A stretch of 64,000 nucleotides of DNA, taken from assembly GCA_029532415.1 (NCBI GenBank), contig JAQOTA010000049.1, positions 124,001 to 188,000 on the forward strand, given 5' to 3'. Below the pieces are notes generated by a model, which was given only the letters and a program-made list of their open reading frames with translations, had not been told where the DNA came from and did no database searches. The DNA is from Marasmius tenuissimus. Lineage: Eukaryota > Basidiomycota > Agaricomycetes > Agaricales > Marasmiaceae. How positions within the stretch are numbered: position 1 is the stretch's first letter; each line of letters starts with the position of its first letter. This document shows, in pieces, positions 11,330 to 21,778 of this stretch. The position numbers and the translations under genes were made by a program.

Positions 11330-13078
11330 ATGAATAACCCCGCACACGAGCACACTCAGCAACCTCCATTTTTCTCCCCTTTCAACCATGTACTCGATAC
11401 CAATCACTTCCCAAATGGCGAAGAAACCAAGCTACTGCACTCCGTCCTCCAAACTCCCCAACGGAAAGTGGCAGAGCTCAATGCGCATATAGCTCGCCTC
11501 GAGACAACGCTCGAGCAACTCCGGACCGAGCGAGATTCCCTACAGAACTATATCGACAGTCATCGAGCACTGTTGTCTCCATTCAGACGATTTCCGGAGG
11601 ACGTCCTACGAGAAGTATTCCTCTGGTGCTTGGACCCTTACCCGGTTCGCAGCACTCGCCGTGCGCCTCTGCTGCTTACCACTATTTGCGAATATTGGCG
11701 CGACATAGCGTTACGTACCCCTCGCCTCTGGAGTTCTATCCATGTCTACATTCCTCGGTGCTGGAATGAACGGCAATTCGAGGCTCTGGTGCATGCACGG
11801 GTAGCGGGATTCAAAAGGTGGCTGGAACTTTCTGGTTCCACCCCTCTTTACCTCTCAGTTACGTTCCCGTATCAGGGCATAGGGACCAACTCATACGAAA
11901 CAGTCCAATCTATGGTAAAGATGAATCAATTCGTTGTAAACGCGCTTCTCCAGTTTCGCAGTCGGTGGAAAGACGTGCGCTTCAATGGCGTGCTTCCAGC
12001 GTTTCTAGCCGACGCAACGACGTTGAGGACAGACGAAATGCCCCTGCTCGAATGTCTCAGGATAACTTCCCTGAAAAGCACGGTGTACGGATACCACACG
12101 ATGTACGCGGATAGGACTGTCGAAGACCTCATTCGAGCTGCCCCTTCCCTGCATACTCTCGATTACAGTTTCGATTCATATGACGTCCCATCCCTTCCCG
12201 TTCCCTGGGGCCAGATGACAGAGATATCCCTTCACTCACGTCAGGGCTCGCTGGGAGCTCAGAACGCGTTAATACTCATCTCCAAAATGGCCAACAGCCT
12301 CCAAAAATGCTCCCTTTGGATCATTCCAACACGAATCGACAACAACATCCGGATCCACCTGCCTTCGCTGAAGTCCCTGGAGCTCTCCTTCCAGGATACC
12401 CGGGGAATCGGTGCCATAGTAGACGCACAAGTCGACCATTTCGAGACCATCCAAGCCTCCTTGAATGCCCTGACATGCCCATCCCTACAACACTTGACTG
12501 TCGACGGCGAAGCTGCAGTGACGGAATCCCCGTTCGTCCAGTTTTTTGAACAGTCGGGATGCAGCCTCGTATCGTTCAGTACGAGACTTCCTTTGAGGGG
12601 AAATGCATTGGTGGGGTGCCTCGAGACGATGCCTGGTGTCAAGACCTTGCAGCTACGTTCGTCGGTGTTCTGGGGAACGCAGCAAGACACGCCTGCGGCA
12701 ATCCGAGCGATGACACCCGCCTCATCCTTCCACGACGGCAACGTGTTATGTCCATCGTTGGAGAGGCTTATCGTAGCGGATTTGCATCCTGTTGATGCCG
12801 AGGTCTTGATGGGGTTGCTCTCAAAGAGAGGTAGAGAGCTGAAGGTGGTCAAAGCCTTCTTCAACACCGTACCCCAAGCCGACCTCAAACGATGGGAGAG
12901 ATATCGTTCCAAAGTGACTGAGCTGAGGAAGGAGGGGGTTTCCATTGAGTGGCGGTTCCCCAAAGTCTACGTCCCGGTTGGAGAGGTCGAAGATTCCGTC
13001 GACGAAGGACATCCTCTATCGACAACGTCTCTAGATGGTGTCAGTCATCTGGCGATGCGCCAGATGGAGTCTTACTGA
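11330..13078 (+). CDS. F-box-like protein with predicted leucine-rich C-terminus
   Basis: Single-exon protein of 582 residues, starting MNNPAHEHTQQPPFF. An N-terminal coiled coil (about residues 40-80, VAELNAHIARLETTLEQLR) leads into the F-box-like segment LSPFRRFPEDVLREVFLWCL, then LLLTTICEYWRDIALRTPRLW, the arrangement typical of the very large agaricomycete F-box family. The remainder contains repeated L-rich segments (LRITSLKS, LKSLELSF, LQHLTVDG, VKTLQLRSS) consistent with irregular LRR-like repeats that would bind substrates of an SCF ubiquitin ligase. An upstream in-frame ATG at 11273 adds 19 residues. I prefer 11330 because the MNNP start lies just before the conserved coiled coil. 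The substrate is unknown. Confidence 0.85.
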   Translation: MNNPAHEHTQQPPFFSPFNHVLDTNHFPNGEETKLLHSVLQTPQRKVAELNAHIARLETTLEQLRTERDSLQNYIDSHRALLSPFRRFPEDVLREVFLWCLDPYPVRSTRRAPLLLTTICEYWRDIALRTPRLWSSIHVYIPRCWNERQFEALVHARVAGFKRWLELSGSTPLYLSVTFPYQGIGTNSYETVQSMVKMNQFVVNALLQFRSRWKDVRFNGVLPAFLADATTLRTDEMPLLECLRITSLKSTVYGYHTMYADRTVEDLIRAAPSLHTLDYSFDSYDVPSLPVPWGQMTEISLHSRQGSLGAQNALILISKMANSLQKCSLWIIPTRIDNNIRIHLPSLKSLELSFQDTRGIGAIVDAQVDHFETIQASLNALTCPSLQHLTVDGEAAVTESPFVQFFEQSGCSLVSFSTRLPLRGNALVGCLETMPGVKTLQLRSSVFWGTQQDTPAAIRAMTPASSFHDGNVLCPSLERLIVADLHPVDAEVLMGLLSKRGRELKVVKAFFNTVPQADLKRWERYRSKVTELRKEGVSIEWRFPKVYVPVGEVEDSVDEGHPLSTTSLDGVSHLAMRQMESY

Positions 13079-13317
13079 GCATTGTAGGAAGAGCGATCGG
13101 GGGGAGGTTTCGTGAAAAGGTACGAGGGGAACGCCATGTTGAGGGTCTGAGCTGTTGGAGCTCTTCGCTTACACCCAAGAAATTTCATAGCCTATAGCGG
13201 TATTTTGGATATTATAGCCTAGATTGGAACGAAACTGATAGCACAAAAAGACGAAGAAAAGATGATGTAAGATACAAGCGACGAGACACGAAGGACGGAA
13301 AGGAAGTGAGTAGGAGA

Positions 13318-15197
13318 CTACTCCTTGCTCTTGCTCTTCTTCTCTTTCTTCTTTTCCTTCTTTTTCTTTTTCTCGCCCTGGAACGGATCAGTAAGTAGGG
13401 TTGAAAACATGACGGCGCAACAAGACTCACGTCCTCCATAGGAACATCCTCCGCTTCGGCAGCAGCAGCTTCTGCCTTTGCCTTTGCCTTCTTCTCTTTC
13501 TTCAAAGCCTTCTTCTCCTCCTTCGACAACTTCACTTTCTTCGTTGACGGCTCTTCGTCTTCCTCCTCTTCATCCACATCCATGGCATCGCTCTTTCTCT
13601 TCTTTTTCTCTTTCTTCTCTTTCTTCTCCTTCTTCTTGGGGCTGACTTCGAGCGTAGTCAAAGCAGGCTCAGCATCCTCCATATCCTCGTCCTCATCGTC
13701 GTCATCCAGACCAAGCTGCTCCAGAACCTGGCGCATGGCATCGGCGTTCTTGGAGGGCGGAGCACCAGTCTCGAAGAAGTTAAGGCGTTCCTCGACTTGT
13801 GCGCGTAGAGCTTCGCCGAACTTCGCTGACGGTGTGTCTACAAGAAACGAACATACATTGCTTGAGTAAGAACTCTAGTCACTCGGGGCGAGCATCCTTA
13901 CCTGAGAAGCAATCTATTCGCGATGCTATTGAGCACTTGTTCGCGAGGAACCGAGATATACGACCTTTGTGTTTCGGGTTTGCACGACCGATAAAAGAGG
14001 AGTGGTATAAGAGACCATACTAAGAGCAATGTTAGTACGAATAGGAAGTGACGGCCGTCTGTAACATGCAACATACCTTCGGGGTATTTCCCTTCGTCTT
14101 CAAAGCCCTGAAAAGGGCCTTCTCCGCACCAAGAATTTGCACTGTACTCGCAGGGTACTTGCTCAAATTCGTCAAACTGCCAGCATGACTGATGAGTCGT
14201 GCACCGATCCTCTCTCCAAGCAGAGCTGTTAGACTGGGTGCGACGACGTTCATCTTCTCCGTGAGATACGAAATCAGGGATTTCCGGTACTCCGCTAATG
14301 AGATCACTCGTATGGCGAATTGATGGATGTTCATCATGTCCATTTCGGACAGAGAGGAGCCCATCGAGCCTCTGGCCGCGTCCAAGATGTTTCGGGCGGT
14401 GGTAGCATTGTCCTCGAGGATGGCTTCAAGCTCTGGAAGTTTGTCCTCGTCGAGTGTGTCCTTGTCGCCGATAAACTGGACTGCCTTGGCGTATTGGTGG
14501 TTGTCTGGAACCAGCTTAACGAGCTCTGGGAAGTGATATCCGTACCACTCTCTGACACGCATCGAGAACAGGTTAACGTCCTTGTCGAGCTGGTCAAGAA
14601 GGGCAATAGCCTGGATGATCATGTTGTCTACTCTGTTCACGTTGAACTTGAGCTTGGCTCGCGAGTATGAGTGACCGAGACCGAGTTGGGCCTTGGTAAG
14701 ATCATCGTCCTGGAGTCCTTTGAGAAGTTTACCTGCGTGTAGACGAAGGCCGCGGATGATATTTTGAGCGTTGTCTGAAGCGTCGCATTGGATACCCGCT
14801 GCTTCTTTGATACCTCCACCCAGTGTGGAGTCCGATACGGCAAGGACTGCGGGAGATTTTTTTGATGCTTTTGCGAGGTTCAGCTCGAGGAGGTCCTTGA
14901 GGTAGTCGTTGACAATTCCTATATGAAAAAAGCATGTAGGAAGTATGGGTGAGTTAGACGTTCACGATGAGTAGTCCGCTGGATGAACGCACCCTCAGAT
15001 ACATCATTGGCGTTCTCGAGCGCGTGTGCAGCATTTTTGAACGGTGCAAAACTCATCAACGACACCATTTTCCCGAACTTTGAGAGGTCCTTGATCGAGT
15101 CCTGGGCTGCTTGAGTGTGGGCAGCAATGTCCTCGGTAAGTTTGACTTGAAAGAGGCCATAGCCGGAGGACGATTCGAGCAGAGCATGGGTGATCAT
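13318..15197 (-). CDS. NOP56: Nucleolar protein 56, box C/D snoRNP core
   Basis: NOP56/SIK1 scaffolds box C/D snoRNPs for rRNA 2'-O-methylation and pre-rRNA processing in the nucleolus. It starts at 15197 with [20 protein letters not shown] (NOP5N domain). After an intron, [20 protein letters not shown] leads to the coiled-coil region ([37 protein letters not shown]). The Nop domain carries the signature [20 protein letters not shown] and [19 protein letters not shown], then [20 protein letters not shown] and [14 protein letters not shown]. The C-terminus is acidic plus Lys-rich ([14 protein letters not shown] and similar), as in yeast and human, and ends TAG at 13318. At least four introns of about 50-60 nt interrupt it. 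Box C/D snoRNAs often sit in introns of such genes, but I could not identify one. Confidence 0.95.
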
Positions 15198-15589
15198 CGC
15201 TGCAGACAGCGAGCCCTTTTTTTGGCGACGAGGACGAGGGGAAGAAAAAATCGGATTACCTAAGCAAGCGCGAACTTTGTCAAGTTAGCGCTGAACGGGC
15301 CTTTAAGCGCCCGGTCTCAGCCAGTGCGCTTGGGGAGACTCTGGGGAGACTTTTGGTCGACGTATTCGTTGTCGTCGATCTCGTCCACTCACCAATATTA
15401 TACCTCGCTCAATACTCTCAATTATTCTTTCAACAAGAATAGTCCAGCGTATCCCCAGTCAACGTCGTATTTCTCCCTCTTTCCCAACTTTCACCCTCCT
15501 CTGACATTGAACAGCTCTCTTGTGTCCTTTATCATCTATAACCGCCATCATCTCGACACAAGTACCTCTGGTACACTCGAGGATCTGCC
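15198..15589. other. NOP56 upstream region
   Basis: This holds the NOP56 promoter on the minus strand. A pyrimidine-rich run lies at about 15360-15500. No gene seen. Confidence 0.45.
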
Positions 15590-16290
15590 TATGGAAAGCG
15601 ATACGTTCATATAGATCAGAAATTATAACTCGAACGCGCAGAACAATGGTGCGGGAACTCAGAATAGCAGCTTCATAAACTACTTTAACACAACTACTAA
15701 ACGTGAGTTATTCGATTCTTTTCTTTCAAATGAGCCGGAAAATGACCTTACGCATGCTGATATAGCTCATAAAGCCCTCTGGGATGCCGTTGCGGAAGCC
15801 GGAGCTTCTCATACTGCAGAGCAGCACTTCAAACGCGGAGAATGTCTCAAATAGACCCGCGAAGAAGTCCCCAGGACCATTTGGGAGTGTACGGCTGCCG
15901 GGGAGGAGGGGAGTCCCTGGACTAGATGGGTCGCCACCTAGCGACGTCGACAATATACGCCTCACAGATTGGTGATGCGATCTTTCTAGAGGGAATGAGT
16001 CGCGCTCCTTAGGGCGCCTGTCGTACCAGGAAGCATGTATACAGATTTTCGAGGCTTTAATCTCCCTTTTTGAGGAGCTCACCCGGACTGGCGTCGAATA
16101 CGGCCATAATACTGTCGGCATTATGCCAACCGAGCTGGGCAGGGAACCTGTGGGCATGGTGCACTCGTCACTCCTGAAGCACTGTCGCCTTGATGCAGAG
16201 CTGCCTTCGCTCCATCGGAAATTTTGGGCTCGTAGGCGGCCGTCGTTTGGTGATGCAGATTCAGATAGGAAGGAGGGATCTGTTTGAGTG
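15590..16290 (+). pseudogene. Degenerate STAND/NACHT-like protein N-terminal fragment
   Basis: After ATGGAAAGCGAT near 15591 the sequence encodes an Asn/Thr-rich stretch (NYNSNAQNNGAGTQN), then after a possible intron ALWDAVAEAGASHTAEQHF and TREEVPRTIWECTAAGEE. This order resembles the region just before the P-loop of agaricomycete NACHT/STAND NTPases. In-frame TAG codons occur after MESDTFI, after KRGECLK and after TRWVAT, and no P-loop follows. From 16010 an open stretch of about 90 codons (YQEACIQIFEALISLFEEL) runs to TGA at 16287 without a start. Family assignment is from pattern memory and is tentative; the stops are seen directly. Confidence 0.4.
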
Positions 16291-17453
16291 AATTGGAGCG
16301 AGTATCGTTTTCTCTGGGTTCTGAATTCCTACCCTCGTTGTGTTGTACCTCGATCGATGACTTTTCTCTTTGTCAGACCTCCCAGACAGGTCAGCCGGAG
16401 AAGAGAGAGCTTTGAGGGCACGGATTCTTGCTTTGCCTTGGAAGGACTGGGCACCATCCTGGGAACGTCGACTGCATTCGTAACGACGGAACTTCGAGGA
16501 AGGAGATGGTATCGAGGACTTGGGATTCAGGAACCGCATAGTGCGATACGACGCTACGGGTGTCGTTCGCGATGCAAGCATCCTGGCCTTGCGATGGATA
16601 GATCAAGGTGATGGTGTTGATTGTACCAACAGTGGTAGACGATCATCATCATTGCCGTTTAGAGGCTTGAGGGACTCAGAACTGACGTTTAATACGAGAA
16701 GACAGCAGGCCCAAGGATGCACTTGCTCATCTCTATTACCCACTATCCTCGAAGACACCACCTGCACTTTCAATGCACACATGCGAGAGGCAGTCTTTTT
16801 CCCTCCAAAACGACCATCTGAGTGTCCGAGACTAGCCTGTGGTAGTGGCGATTCCATTGTATCGCCGAGTTCGTCGCGGTGCCACGGCAGCCCTCAGTAC
16901 TCCGGTGGTCTGTGGCAGACGAATTGGCTTCCAGCTTATCTGGCTTTGGGTTCCTCACCGTCGTTAGCTTCCGTGCCAGGATCAGAAATTCTGGCTCGAT
17001 GGACCAAGCTGACGTTACGAGGACGACAAGTCGGTAGTGATCGGCGCTCGCCCATCATGAGGCGAATTGCAGCTAGGTCCTTTTGAGTACACCATGGAGA
17101 GGACGAGAAGAGTGGAAGATTGTTTCTTGTTTGTCTCGGGCAAAGCGTAAATGGGTCAACAACTAGAACGTCAATAGTTGTGTCGCGACGCGCCTCCTTC
17201 ACCTCCAACCACATCGTGCTTTCCAGCACTCGTCCCGTTCTTGCAATTTCTTCGTCGAATTCCATATTATCATGTCCTTTTACAATCATAATCGCGACCT
17301 TCTGCGCGACCTTCCAAACCAAGCCTACCAAACTTCTCAAAATTGTTATGGTCATCTTATGAGTGCGTCGTCTTCTTCCCTACGGAACAGCACACACATT
17401 TATTCATCTTCACGGAACGCTATTTATTAGCCTCAGCTGACAACACCAACAAT
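16291..17453. other. Unassigned 1.2-kb stretch
   Basis: Overlapping open frames occur on both strands: plus 16520-17086 (188 codons) and minus 16936-17355 (139 codons, starting MTITILRSLVGLVW), with minus continuations at 16603-16857 and 16261-16581. None has a recognised motif. A minus-strand multi-exon gene is possible but unsupported. The end next to 17454 contains the promoter of the following gene. Confidence 0.35.
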
Positions 17454-18953
17454 ATGTCTGTTTTCTCAAACGAGACAGCACTGTCCATGCCAAAATCAGC
17501 CTTCAACACCCAACGGGACGCCGCTCAGCCAGAGTCCCAGCTTATTTCGCATTCCTGCGCAGAAAACAAAGACGGTGTGCCAAAGCAGTGGAACAGCGCG
17601 GTCGAGGGACAAGAGTCTGGTGTAGCTAGGGGCGAGCAGTGGCACATTCGCGCAACTCAGCCTCAATGGAGTTCGCCCGATATCTGCCACAGTCCTGTTG
17701 CTGGCGGACAAGGGGCGTGGCATACCTCCGTCGACATCTCGGACGTTCATACCGACGCGACAAGCACTGCGGCTGGGACCTCGAGCCTGCAGGTCAGTCA
17801 TGGGATGCTAGCCGGTCCTCAGTGCCACACGACTGTGAACTACTATCTCGGGCTTAGTAACCCTATCCCACTGGCGAATGCCACCATCATCGCCACCGGT
17901 GAGTTTGATTTCTATACAACGTTCCGGACACCTTGATGACCAGGTAACTTTCCACATCCTGTAGGAGGCGAACAGTTTCAGCTTCCCCACGATATTCAGC
18001 CCGACCCCACAGTACCACGAGGAAGCGATGTCGAGGAAGCATTCCGCTGGGCTTTTGCTCTCAGCCTGTTCACCTCCCCGGACCCCGCACTGGTCATCTG
18101 GCAGAGTGTCGTGTGGACTGCCGGCGACTTCTACGCACTCATGTACGGCTGGACGACATTTCATGAAGCCCACAAGATCTTGGCCGTGTCTTCTGGCCTT
18201 CACAACTACGTCCCACTTTTCTTGGAGAAACCATTCACACACTTGTCCTTGGAGGACTTCACGGCTGCCTTGATCGATGCCTTCGACGCCCGCGTACGTC
18301 CTTTGCCCACGGTCAATTATCACCAGGCGCCATCCGCCGTTTTGTACGCTCCTGCCACCCCCGATCTCACGCATGGGGAACCTGCATTGGCGATCGTTAG
18401 AAACAACAACGGAAAGAGAAGGAGAGACGAACAGGAACAAGAAGACCAGAGGGTGATCGCCTTGTGCGGGACCGAGGGCTCATCCCGGGCTGTCAAAAGA
18501 CACCGTCCCGTTGAACCATCACCGGCACCACCCACCGACGTAGCCTCCACAAGTTCCGCCACAGCAGGTCAAGAGCTCCTCAGCTACACGGTGCCCATGT
18601 CGGAGGGCTCCTTTTATTGGTCGAAAATGAAGCGTAGACGATTGAATGGAGGACGCAGTCGGATCCAGAGGTTGTGGAAGGGTTTCCTGACGAAGAACAC
18701 CCGACCCAATTTCCTCTTCCCCGTGGATTTACTTGCGCAGGGACAACCGGTCGATATCATTATTTGGATACGTTCTCATAAAGAGAATGGTCAGGAAAAG
18801 AGAGCCATGGGGTTCACGACCGCCGAGGATCCCTGCGGGCAGAAGGCGATTCCTGGAGCGAGACCACTGGTGGTGGACGATGGCTACGAGATGGTGCCTA
18901 TCGGGTACCAAGAATTCATTGATCTTTACATCTCGATGTGGATCCTCCAGTAA
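17454..18953 (+). CDS. Hypothetical basidiomycete protein
   Basis: Two exons, 17454-17898 and 17965-18953, joined by a 66-nt GT-AG intron, give 477 residues with no internal stop. It starts MSVFSNETALSMPKSAF; the N-terminal 130 residues are polar and low in complexity. Around the splice junction is TVNYYLGLSNPIPLANATI. The middle part (VEEAFRWAFALSLFTSPDPA, VWTAGDFYALMYGWTTFHEA, PLFLEKPFTHLSLEDFTAAL) looks helical and globular. A basic patch KRRRDEQEQEDQ could be a nuclear signal. The C-terminal block includes FYWSKMKRRRLNGG and PNFLFPVDLLAQGQPVDIII. I do not recognise the family. Codon-clean exons and a canonical intron support a real gene. Confidence 0.65.
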
Positions 18954-19240
18954 GTAGTAAGATTCCCCTCAACCGAGCAGGGGCCGCATCTAGGTTTGGC
19001 ACGGCTCGAACGTAATGGTCTTGCGGTCTCGCGCAATCGTTTGTTTGCTGTAAAGTACTGTAATAATCGCACTGTATCAAGCATGTATGTATGTAAAATA
19101 ATTCGACGCAATATCCCTGGCACCAAGCTCAAGGAGTGACGAGAGAGATGAGCATACGACGCGCGTTACAGGTCGAAGTAAGAGATGGTGATACAGCAGA
19201 TATTTATTCAAATAACATATACACTTTTCTTTCTCTCTCT
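18954..19240. other. Convergent 3' spacer
   Basis: Space between the ends of the hypothetical gene and ADE1. It contains AT-rich stretches near 19080-19100 and 19200-19240 that could serve polyadenylation on either strand. No gene seen. Confidence 0.4.
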
Positions 19241-20495
19241 CTAAGCCGTCAACATCTTCAAAGCCTCTTCGTACCGCTTTCTGGTACCTTGAACGACGTC
19301 CTCGTCGATAACCCACCCTTGACCCTCTTCACCCTCCCTGCCACTCTCTAAGCCCTTCCTGAAGCCGGCCGATACGAGCCAATCTCGCAAGTATTGCTTA
19401 TCGAAGCTCGGCTGAGATTTTCCAGCTTCGTATCCTTCAAGGGGCCAGTACCGAGAAGAATCAGGAGTGAGAACCTCATCAACCAGGATGAGCGTTTCTG
19501 ACCCTGGCGATGAAGCTGAGGGGACGAGGCCAAACTCAAATTTGGTGTCAGCGAGTATGAGTCCTTTGGTAAGAGCGTATTCGGCGGCTTCAGTGTAGAG
19601 CTTAAGGGCAACCTGAGATACTTGAGCGTAAAGGTCTTCGCCCAAAAGCTTGGCGGCTGGGGCGGTCGAGAGCTCGATGTGAGTACTCAACGTACCTCGA
19701 GGGAAAGAGAGAGTACCTTGCTCAGGTGATATGTTCTCGTCGTGAGCACCTTGTTCAGCCTTGGTTGAGGGCGTGAATACCGGTTCTGGAAGTTTTTCGG
19801 ACTCCTTCATACCAGCAGGAAGAGAAATTCCATGCATAGTTCCCGATTTCTTGTACTCCGACCATGCAGAGCCTACGCAAAATCTATGGCTTCAGAGCCG
19901 ACTTGACTCGCCCAAAAAGAAAACTCAACGCACCAGCCAAGTAACCTCTGACGATCGCCTCGATCTGAATGACCTTTGCTTTCCTCACCAGCATCGTACG
20001 GCCCTGCAGCTGTTCCTTGTGTTTCCTCACTTCTTGAGGCATCTCGTCGACGTCGGACGCAACGAAATGGTTCGGGATGATATGTTGGAGCTTCTTGAAC
20101 CAGAACAATGAGATTTCCGTTAGGATTTTGCCTTTATCCGGGATTCCCTACAGTATTGCGATTCTAGTGTCATGATCCAGTTGTAAAAGAGCAAGATTTG
20201 GGAACCGGGGCTTGCGAATTACATTTTTCAGAATTACGTCGTAGGCGGATATTCTGTCGGTGGCGACGAAGAGAAGGTGATCTGCGGAAGAGGTCAAGTA
20301 GATATCTCGCACTTTTCCTTTGGAGAGGAGAGAAAGACCAGGGAGATCAGTGTTGACTAGGCCATGGCGGTGGATGTACGAGCAGGACTGCAGGATCCAA
20401 CATAAGGACAAAAATTCTCGAATGCTGGTCGGACCGACGGTACGGTATGTCCGGCGCATGGAAATTTTGTTGACCTCATCATGAATGCGAGTCAC
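19241..20495 (-). CDS. ADE1: SAICAR synthase (phosphoribosylaminoimidazole-succinocarboxamide synthase)
   Basis: Catalyses ATP-dependent coupling of CAIR and aspartate in de novo purine synthesis. Exon 1 (down to 20224) carries LSLLSKGKVRDIY and LLFVATDRISAYDVILKN, the ATP-binding signature. Exon 2 (19934-20147) starts GIPDKGKILTEISLFWFKKL and includes VRKAKVIQIEAIVRGYLAG. Exon 3 starts SAWSEYKKSGTMHGISLPAG and contains HDENISPEQ. Then follow AAKLLGEDL, ADTKFEFGLV, LILVDEVLTPDSSRYWPLEGY and the C-terminal KRYEEALKMLTA. Between HDENISPEQ and AAKLL lies a 60-nt stretch beginning GTACTC and ending CCCCAG that keeps the frame but is absent from the family, so it is probably an intron. The start is unsettled: in-frame ATGs exist at 20495 and 20459, but the conserved protein begins near LVNTDLPGLSLL (about 20365), so an undetected short 5' exon is possible. 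Confidence 0.9.
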
Positions 20496-20872
20496 TCTAG
20501 TTCTCAGCGAAAAAAGGTAAATATCTGAATCTCGTTGAGTCTCAATATCCCACTACTATTATTGAGATTCGTAGTGCATCTTTATGAAGCCCAGGCCTGC
20601 CTGCAGGCCCTGTGTGTTTCCTCCGACAAAACCATGATCTGCCAGTACTTCAGTCGTCACTCATATGCAAGTTGCATGAATAATCAAGGGTCTGTGTTGC
20701 TATATTAACCATTCAAATCGTGTAATTCCCTGACAAAGATACCGCCAGTTATTTGGGGGCCGGTGATCACTAGTCGCTGGTTCTCAGGAGACCGCTTTTT
20801 TGTGGTGAGTGTCGCGTCGGGAAGAGTACAATAACCGTTGTGAGATGATATGTTATCTTCGCAAGTCTAGTC
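20496..20872. other. Spacer between ADE1 and RPB10
   Basis: Both neighbours are on the minus strand, so this holds the ADE1 promoter and the RPB10 3' end. No open frame of interest and no recognisable RNA gene. Confidence 0.45.
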
Positions 20873-21277
20873 TCAAGCCGCAGTCTTGTCCTTGGACCTC
20901 TCCATCGCTGGCAGAAGAAAACAAAAGCGTGAGTCAGGCTTTTCTCTCGGGAAAAAACAAGCAGACGCACGATTGTAATGCAACAGTTTCTCGATCAAGT
21001 CGACGTGCGTGAGCACCATTCGTCGACAGCAGTACCTCTTCAGCTGCAGCTCATCAAGAGCATCACTATGAATCCCCAAAACCTCGTCAATCACCGGAGA
21101 ATTCGACAGAACTGAGAAGCTCAGCGTATTCACCCCTCGCCGATGTCCTTTCCCAAGAGTTCCAAGTAAGTGTTCCACTTGTCACCAATGACTTTGCCGC
21201 ATGAGAAGCAACGGACTGGAATGATCTTCAAGATAATGAGATTTGAAGGTAAAGCGGGAGAGGATGGAACTTGCCAT
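20873..21277 (-). CDS. RPB10: RNA polymerases I, II and III subunit ABC10-beta (Rpb10)
   Basis: Small zinc-binding subunit shared by all three nuclear RNA polymerases. The coding exons give [31 protein letters not shown], then [31 protein letters not shown] and, after a third splice, [11 protein letters not shown] before TGA at 20873. Zinc ligands are the CxxC in CFSCG and the CC in RYCCRR, as in the family. The exon with IIPV starts at 21225 and lacks its own ATG. The family begins M-IIPV, so the start codon must be a separate exon. ATG at 21277-21275 is followed at once by GCAAGT, a good GC-type donor, and the resulting 49-nt intron ends TTGAAG. Alternatives are ATGs at 21396 or 21390, both followed by GT. 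The product is about 74 residues. Confidence 0.92.
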
Positions 21278-21417
21278 TGCTCGTGAAGGTCAAGGAGAAC
21301 TTGCAAGAGCTGTTGACGGATGTTTACCTTCCTGAACGCTTGGGACCTACGGGCGCTAGCTTCGCCATTCGAGCGCCCAACTTGAACCATCACCATCTCT
21401 GAGTTCTACTAGTACCA

Positions 21418-21616
21418 ATGCCACCAGACCACAGAACAGACCAAATCGTGGAGTTTGGTATCTGTGAGTCTCCTACGGACGTCTATTGGTTTCAATTCTC
21501 ATACTGACATGTAAGCTGTGCGCTCTTCACTCGTCTCCAACCCTTTGGCCTTGCCCAAAATAGCTTCCAAGCTTCCAGGGATAGGACACTTACTACATCA
21601 CCCTAATCAAGCATGA
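21418..21616 (+). CDS. Candidate 48-residue small protein
   Basis: Exons 21418-21463 and 21516-21616 join through a GTGAGT...AAG intron of 52 nt. They give a 48-residue frame starting MPPDHRTDQIVEFGI and continuing SVRSSLVSNPLALPKIASKL to TGA. The C-terminal half is amphipathic and basic. It is divergent from RPB10, with about 140 nt between the preferred starts. I do not recognise a family. The support is only the clean splice and reasonable composition, so it could be a chance frame or a 5' leader of something else. Confidence 0.3.
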
Positions 21617-21778
21617 TACACAAAGGAACGAACGATACGGAAGAATAACCATGGGGAAAATGCCACATATGGTTCACCGGATTTGGCGCGGTCCAAGCGT
21701 CAGTCTTCCTTTAAAAGACAAAAAGGAACGGACGCTCGCTTAACCTTTGTCCTAACTTAAACAGCTACCAGCACCATC

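Noticed and set aside
12259..12963. 234-codon minus frame inside the F-box-like gene
   Set aside because: It lies wholly antisense to a single-exon gene with recognisable F-box content; no motif on the minus strand.
15726..16157. 143-codon minus frame starting MPTGSLPSSVGIMPT
   Set aside because: Antisense to the STAND-like fragment, whose plus-strand translation is the more protein-like.
20459..20495. ADE1 start at 20495 or 20459 as certain
   Set aside because: The residues between these ATGs and LVNTDLPG look like translated leader. The true start may be in a short upstream exon, so the start is given as uncertain.
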